Shown here: positions 58,114 to 64,000 of the stretch, piece after piece | Numbering within the stretch: the first letter of the stretch is position 1 | Layout of the letters: each line of letters starts with the position of its first letter | Assembly (NCBI GenBank): GCA_032690845.1 | Contig: CM064422.1 | Location: 5,518,001-5,582,000 of the forward strand | Origin: Eleusine coracana subsp. coracana | Taxonomy: Eukaryota; Streptophyta; Magnoliopsida; Poales; Poaceae | Length of the DNA: 64,000 bases | Direction: 5' to 3' | Notes under the pieces: generated by a model | Seen by the model: only the letters and a program-made list of their open reading frames with translations | The model's database searches: none | What the model was told of the DNA's origin: nothing | Made by a program: the position numbers and the translations under genes

Positions 58114-59418
58114 ACTCTCTTTTTTTTTTAGCTTCGCCCCACGTAATAACTAATGGAACTTAAGGCATCGGGAGATGGAACTTGTTCATTTTAACTGTGA
58201 TAATTAAATCACCAAATTATTTGATGAATTATTTAAAATATTCTATATTTTTAATATCTATACTTCATTTTGTTGCATAACTTGTTTAAAAGAAGTGACA
58301 AATAGAAAGTCAAAACCGAGAAGAAACAACACTATGTGTTATAGGCTAAAAGCAGTCGCAGCCATATGCCAAAAACACTCGATGCAAGTTGGATCAAAAG
58401 TACTTAATTTGGGCCTAAAACCATCAAAGCCACGATTGACTATTAGGGACGCCAGGTCCACCCACTGCGCAGGCGGTAGTGAACAGCCAGCCCCCGTGCT
58501 AGAGGGTACTCTTTTACTTTGATTGTAAAAAAACACCCCATAACTCACTTGGAGCTTGAAATTCTCACTCATAAATTATTTTATTGCAAATCTTTATCTA
58601 CCCAGTGAGTTTTATTGAAATCATTCTAATATACACATATTTAATTTATTCAATATATTTTTGTCTATTTAAAATAGCCAATGATGTTTTTATCAAACAT
58701 ACAAAATTTTGAAAGTATAACCTTCGTATTTTTTGTAGAGAATATATAGCAAAAATATCAATTAAAGTTCAAATAGTGTTTCACAAAGTTTGAAATTTAA
58801 ATATATTTTCATAAAAATAAGAGGAATTACACACTAAAAATCTTTAACAATGTTAAACTTATTTATCTTAATTTATATCAATAAAAACATATAAAATCAA
58901 TTAAAATATATCAATTAGGATGATTTTTGTAACTAAATCCATTAGGTGGGTAAAAATCTGTAACAAAAATATTTACGGGTGAGAATCTCAAACTTGAAAT
59001 AACTTATGAAGCAGTTTATGCAATTATCCTTTCACGAGCGTCTCCGTGCAGGTGTCAAACGCTAAGAGGTGTTGTGCAGGTGCAACCTAGTTGCAAATTG
59101 CAATGCATTTGTCTTGCGCACATCACGAACCAGATCATGGACAGAATCATTAAAAATAAGAGGCACAATTAGTACGTGACGAATTAGTGTACACTCCAAT
59201 ATGCTGTGCAACTTGGTTTCACTGTTTTTACTCTTTACAAGGTGACAGGGTTCGCTGCTCCAAAGCTGTTACAAAATAAGTAAACGAACTTGACTAATGA
59301 TTCTAACAACCGTTTGTGAAATTCCTTCTCTTACATCTACATCAGGGGCGGAGAATGTCTGTAAGTTGAAAGAACTATTACTCTTCAAGAATTTGTCTGA
59401 GGATACACCAAATGTTCA
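58114..59418. other. Intergenic between MITE and AIM24-like gene
   Basis: The sequence is AT-rich with no supported gene. A GC-richer patch at 58440-58500 sits in 75-codon frames on both strands without recognisable content. The last few hundred bases before 59419 should hold the AIM24-like 3' UTR. Confidence 0.4.
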
Positions 59419-62400
59419 CTAAACGTCGGTCAAAATTATGGATGATACAATCATGACGTAGGCGAGGAAGAAGAACATGACAATTTGGATGAAGAACTTC
59501 GGGTTATCCCTCAAACTTGGGGCCGCCACTGATCTACTGCTTGTGAGAATACAAGAATAAAGTATCAGTTATATACACCCAATGACGTGTGTGAATGCAA
59601 CAGGTATGTGGCATCATCATACCTGGCAATCCGCTGTGAAAGCCTATGGAAGGGTAGACTCTGAATGAAAACAACACCTGGTCCTGTGAGAGATGCTGTA
59701 AGCTGGTTCTCACCCTGCATAAGATGCCACATCTCAGTGCAAGTACAATAAGAACTTGTGAACATGAACAATCAACATGAAGCACGGGGAGGATGAAAAT
59801 GATCCACTCACCCCAAAGACTGCTCTTCTAAGTTGGTTAGGACTCTTCAATTGAAAGTTAATGGTATTTGTCATGGCCACGATACAAGCAGCATCAACAG
59901 TAATAACCTCTCGGGGAGCAAGAATTTTCTGCATCACTAGTAAAATTATAGAGCAACACCTTCTCAGTTAATAGGACCCTATCTGCATATTATGAGAACT
60001 AATAATAACTTGGTAACATCAAAACATAGGATATGAGCTCTGATAGAATAAACGGTCTGCCACTTATAGAACATTTAGGTTATCACAGAATCATGTGCAT
60101 ATATACCAAATAATATGACACAACAAATATTTTGCGCCGCTCTGTCACTCATAGTATCATATGTTGTTATTGTAACACATGTCACCTAACGTCACATGTA
60201 ACTTGCTGCGTATTTACAATTTTACATTACATATTATCTTTTAGCTATATATGTTCAATCAGGAGGACAGGCCCTGGCGCAGTGGTAAAACCTTTCCACT
60301 GGTGCCAGGAGACCTGGGTTCGACGCGCAGCCTCTCCGCATGTGCGGGGGTAAGGCTAGCCCGGGAGTTTTTCCTCCCCCAGACCCCACATCACGTGGGA
60401 GGTGCTTGCACTGGGGCCTGTCCTTTATATATGTTCAATCAACTTGGTCTTAAACCTTTTCATAGTCTCATGCTTCATCATTTTTGTCCTTTACCTGATA
60501 TAAAAAAAATGTTCTCTACCTAACAAATCCGATATATGTCCATCTTGCATGGCTAGAGCGCAGAAATAGCATTGCATAAAGGAAAAATTAGTTGTACCTG
60601 ATCCACCACCAACAAGGAAAGCCATCCCCTGACCCCTAAGCTTCTGTTTGAGGATCATCTGCAAATTTAGAGATTTTAGTTTCCAAACACTCAAGTTGAC
60701 CAAGAAGCATGTAAAGAACACAAAAAGTGCAGATCACAACATGATCTCCAGATGAATGATACAATTCAATAGTTTTACCTACCTCTGCACCAATCTCAAT
60801 GTTCCGTGGTCTCTGTTCTACTGTACTAGTGACTGACACATCATTGACTGAACACAGAAAAGCATCTGCCTGCAAAAATAATTTGCTGTATCAAAAAGTT
60901 GTCATGACTTTCAAGTAGATAAGCAATTTTTTTGAAGGAAAAAAAAAAAGACTTACCTGGCAAAGAAGTTCTCCACCAAAGTTTGCAAGATCTAGCTGTA
61001 AAAACGTACGCAGATATGATCCAATTAGGAGTTAATTTTTGTACCTTGTGTTAATACCATATACAAATCCTTGGTGATAGAGAAAAGTTCTAAAAAAACT
61101 AGACCTGCCGGGGTAAGACCGTCCCAACGGCATTTTTCTAAGAAGGACCTTCTCACACAGGTCTAGAAAATTCCCGAACCCCCCTCCCCTCCTGACATGG
61201 TGACCCCTTTTTTAGCCTATGTGAGAACTTTTATAGTGCACCGGCCTTTTAAATTGGGAGCAACGCCCGCACCGATTGGCTCCAGGCAGGGTCTTACACA
61301 TGCTTTGGCCTAGGGGAAAGGCGAGGGAATTTTTTTAACCTAGTCCGGAAAATTCGCTCCCACTGGGAATCGAGCCTGGGACCTAGGAGGTGCTACTAAG
61401 CCACCTTACCACTACAGTAAGGCACCGTTCGCATGGAGAAAAGTTCATACCGATAGAGAAAAGTTCTCTTTTTCAAGATGTAGACAAATTACAGAAATTT
61501 CAACAACCAGCAATACATTCTTTTACTCATTAATGCTAAAAGATCATATGGATGTACCCCACAACTTTCTCTTGTTAGGCAGTCAGGTGTAAGGACTCAG
61601 ACCTACACTACGGTCTACAAGAGAGGAAAAATTGCAGTGATGCTAGAATTTTCTGATGTAAGAAGATGATTTTACTGATAAGAAATACTAACCGGTAGTA
61701 TTCTCCCAGGAAATGGCGCGGAAATCCCAACGTATCCATCATCAGAACCAGGATTGAAGAAAACAGTGCTGCTTATGCTTTTCCCAAAAATCCACTGCCA
61801 CACACCTCCATCATTTTCAGGCAAGTAATTATTGTCCATCTGCATGTTCCCAGACATGTAACACATTGTACCTATAGAATATAACAATGATTAAAATTGC
61901 ATGCTAAAAATATTTTGGATTAGCATACTAAATTATTTCAGAGCATGAAAAATGTAAACAGATAATCCGCAGCAACTACAAGCCAGAAGGTAAGTCCATT
62001 ATTATGAATATAAGTTGGGTCGAGGCAAAAAGAAGTACCGAAGGAAAACTGCAATACACAGATACACAGTAGCATTGAATTATTATTGCCCAGATATATG
62101 CCAAAACTAACAATTTTGCCACATGATTACCAATTTAGCACCTTGCTCCAAAGGAAAGCTGCGATACGCAGATACACAGTAGCGTTGAATTATTATTGCC
62201 CAGAGATATGCCAAAAACTAACAATTTTGCCACATGATTACCAGTTTAGCACCTTGCTAGTTTACTGAACGTCGCCGGCAAAAAAGATACTTGTTCAGCA
62301 GACATGCTGCCGAGCAGAAGGGATTCAATTTGGTTACCTGGTTTCGCAGTCAACTTCTCCTGAGACTTCAACATCACCTGAAAATCATTTTCCCCAGCAG

Positions 62401-62753
62401 TTACAAGTGAGCTAGGCCCAATCCAACAGAAGCAAGTTACTTGGAGTAAGCAGAAGTGATTCGAGAAACTACCTGCAGAACTTGCACATCGCCACCGGAT
62501 ATCTGAAACGCTGTCACAGATCCTTGCTGGCTCTGAAAAATTCCAACAAAATTCAAACTGAATCAGATCAGGGGGATGAGAAACAAATCCCGGGCGCCGG
62601 GATCGGATGGATCCGGATACACTAGCACGAATTCCAACCCTAACATCTACGCGGAGACGAGAGCGCTGTGCGAGAAGGATCAGATCGCACAGGGGATGAA
62701 CGGACCTGGTAAACGTAGGGCTGGAAGGGCGTGGAGTAGAAGGGCGCGGCCAT
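59419..62753 (-). CDS. AIM24/DUF124-family protein, ten exons
   Basis: Exons are 62706-62753, 62473-62532, 62338-62377, 61693-61871, 60957-60995, 60783-60869, 60598-60658, 59812-59936, 59623-59714 and 59419-59533. All have GT-AG borders and phases that fit, giving 281 residues. AIM24 proteins share a double beta-sandwich fold; the yeast member supports mitochondrial inner-membrane organisation, while the plant role is unclear. Visible blocks are FQISGGDVQVLQVMLKSQE, KLTAKPGTMCYMSGNMQM, VWQWIFGKSISSTVFFNPG, GYVGISAPFPGRILP, LANFGGELLCQADAFL, EIGAEMILKQKLRGQGMAFL, ILAPREVITVDAACIVAMT and GPGVVFIQSLPFHRLSQRIA. The last exon adds a hydrophobic stretch (VMFFFLAYVMIV) close to the C-terminus, which suggests a tail anchor. 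No N-terminal targeting peptide is seen. The start at 62753 has no upstream in-frame ATG. Confidence 0.9.
60262..60425 (+). mobile_element. tRNA-derived SINE with 16-bp target duplication
   Basis: The 164-bp insertion is flanked by identical TATATATGTTCAATCA at 60246-60261 and 60426-60441. It contains TGGCGCAGTGGT (A box) and GGGTTCGACGC (B box), then the GC-rich body CCTCTCCGCATGTGCGGGGG and CCCCAGACCCCAC seen in grass SINEs. It sits in intron 7 of the AIM24-like gene, opposite to its transcription. Confidence 0.85.
61093..61434 (-). mobile_element. Possible second SINE-like insertion
   Basis: The reverse strand carries TAGTGGTAAGGTGGCTTAGTAG followed by CCAGGCTCGATTCCC, an A box/B box pair like a tRNA-derived element. 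GAGAAAAGTTC occurs on both sides (61082-61092 and 61435-61445), a possible target duplication. The ends were not otherwise verified. It lies in intron 4 of the AIM24-like gene. Confidence 0.45.
62041..62258. repeat. 110-bp tandem duplication in AIM24-like intron 3
   Basis: Two head-to-tail copies start at 62041 and 62151 (AAGGAAAACTGC and AAGGAAAGCTGC). They run through ATACACAGTAGC-type, GAATTATTATTGCCCAGA and TTTAGCACCTTGCT sequence with fewer than ten differences, so the duplication is fairly recent. It lies wholly within intron 3. Confidence 0.85.
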
Positions 62754-62787
62754 GGCCGGTGAACCTTCTGGAAGCTTCTCAAAGAGG

Positions 62788-62841
62788 TCAGTGGGCGCCG
62801 GCTCGGAGCGTCGTCGTCGTCGGGGTCGGGGGAGTTGCCAT
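62788..62841 (-). other. Upstream open reading frame (17 codons) of the AIM24-like gene
   Basis: An ATG at 62841 starts MATPPTPTTTTLRAGAH and stops at TGA 34 bases before the main ATG, in a different frame. If the transcript starts upstream of 62841, ribosomes would meet this short frame first. Whether the leader reaches that far is not visible. Confidence 0.4.
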
Positions 62842-64000
62842 TCGGCGGTGACGGCGAGCTGTTGTTTTGGGCTCTGAGCTTAATTACGAGGGTGTTTTTT
62901 TTTTGTTGTCACGGAATTATCTCAGCCGTTAATTATGCGATGGGCGGCCTGCTGATGCGCGTTGGGTGCTTGCGTGGCCTGTTCACATGGGCCTCCGACA
63001 CACGTGGCGGCATGTCGTTGGTTCCAGTGGCCTGCCACGACGTGTCCAATGTGTAGGGATGCTAATGGATCTTTTACCCTTCTTTATTCTGAAAAGGTTT
63101 CATTTATCTCGAATTTCAACTCAATCGATTGGAAAAAAAAAATATGGTGAGAATAGATAGTCTAAAAGAAAAACATTACCCTTCCAAATTGACATTGGTA
63201 ATTGTTTAGTGCTCGTTGAAAATAACATTATTTGATGTCATATCAACATATTAATACGAATATATGTGTGATAATCATCTCTATAGTCAAAGTATGTACA
63301 TACCAACAATGACACTTGCTCCAACGTAATACAAGTGGCTTTTCTAAAGAATGCTAAATTCATTATCTATGTGTATGATTACATTTCTTAATTTCAACTT
63401 GGACCTATGGTTAGGATTCTTTTGATAGCGAAAAAAGAACTTCGGCTAGGTTTGTTTAACCCAAATATCGAAAACCTAAACCTACATCCATCATGTAGTT
63501 TTCTTTAACCAAGATGAAAAAATATAGACAATTATATCCTATTATATAACAAAAGACAAATAAACAATTTGTTCTCTACACATCAGTCACCACTTACCAA
63601 AAAGCAAAGTTGTAGGAATACAATGTTGCATACATGCAACCTATGATACATCTTTATGTTTCCATCTGTCTCATGATTCTTCTCTCTATTTTCATGTTTA
63701 TATGAGATGCACGGGTGGTTTTCTACCTACTTAGGTCGTCCTCTCTTATCATGCTATTTAATATAATATATAATACCAACATCCAAATTCAAGTCGTGGT
63801 AATTTTTATAACTTGAGTATTTAAGTTCATTACAACTAGCATAGTACCGTTGATTCATGTTGCTCGGAAGATATATAAGCATAATGCATTCAAGTTGTGC
63901 ATCGTCATCTAACATCGCAACCACCTAAATATGTTGTTTTTCATTATTTTAGACTGGTGGGTTGATCAAAAAGTCTCTAAAATAAATTAGAATTTTCTCC
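62842..64000. other. AIM24-like promoter side and AT-rich intergenic DNA
   Basis: The first 200 bases are GC-rich and hold the probable promoter of the minus-strand AIM24-like gene (TATA-less). From about 63070 to the window end the sequence is AT-rich with only short frames and no recognised repeat. Confidence 0.4.

Noticed and set aside
60262..60320. tRNA gene candidate
   Set aside because: Only A and B boxes are present, with a GC-rich non-tRNA body and a 16-bp target duplication; it is a SINE.

Overview
The window is plant nuclear DNA, almost certainly from a grass (Poaceae, probably panicoid; the clade is an inference). The evidence is multi-exon genes with GT-AG introns, GC-rich exons in AT-rich surroundings, grass-type Helitron ends, MITEs, a solo LTR, hAT and Mutator-like elements, a SINE, and many copies of a grass-expanded gene family recognised here as DUF1668-like (family name from memory).

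Left part (1-25.5 kb) is a graveyard of genes and repeats. It holds five DUF1668-like fragments, two GDSL esterase/lipase paralogues in the same orientation (5.8-7.3 kb and 21.5-23.0 kb) that are each broken by different small deletions, remnants of a cytochrome P450 and a polygalacturonase, and a five-exon pectinesterase with a premature stop and a damaged last exon. The two GDSL copies sit in a block (DUF1668 5' end plus GDSL gene plus upstream flank) that was duplicated, so one copy shows the empty site of transposons inserted in the other. At 18.0-18.9 kb a chimera joins pieces resembling three other places in this window, including the first exon of the Psb27-H2 gene.

Centre (26.4-37.4 kb) holds conserved, apparently intact genes: an unrecognised protein with an organelle-type N-terminus (26.4-27.6 kb), the plastid PSII assembly factor Psb27-H2/LPA19 (28.1-28.9 kb), and on the opposite strand a large PHD-finger plus GNAT protein of the IDM1/ROS4 type (30.1-37.4 kb).

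Right part (39.6-53.7 kb) alternates two unrelated families, seed-maturation-protein LEA (SMP) genes and DUF1668-like genes: LEApseudo, DUF1668 with one stop codon, intact LEA, DUF1668pseudo, Helitron, LEApseudo, DUF1668 (open), DUF1668 with one 5-bp duplication. This looks like repeated duplication of a two-gene module followed by independent decay.

The end (54-64 kb) has a 2.7-kb hAT transposon with its 8-bp target duplication and a decayed transposase, a separate hAT fragment, a 253-bp Mutator-type MITE, and an intact ten-exon AIM24-family gene whose introns carry a SINE and a tandem duplication. No bacterial-type operon, CRISPR array, rRNA gene or convincing tRNA gene was seen. Exon ends were placed by hand from splice consensus, reading phase and paralogue comparison; no alignment or database search was run.
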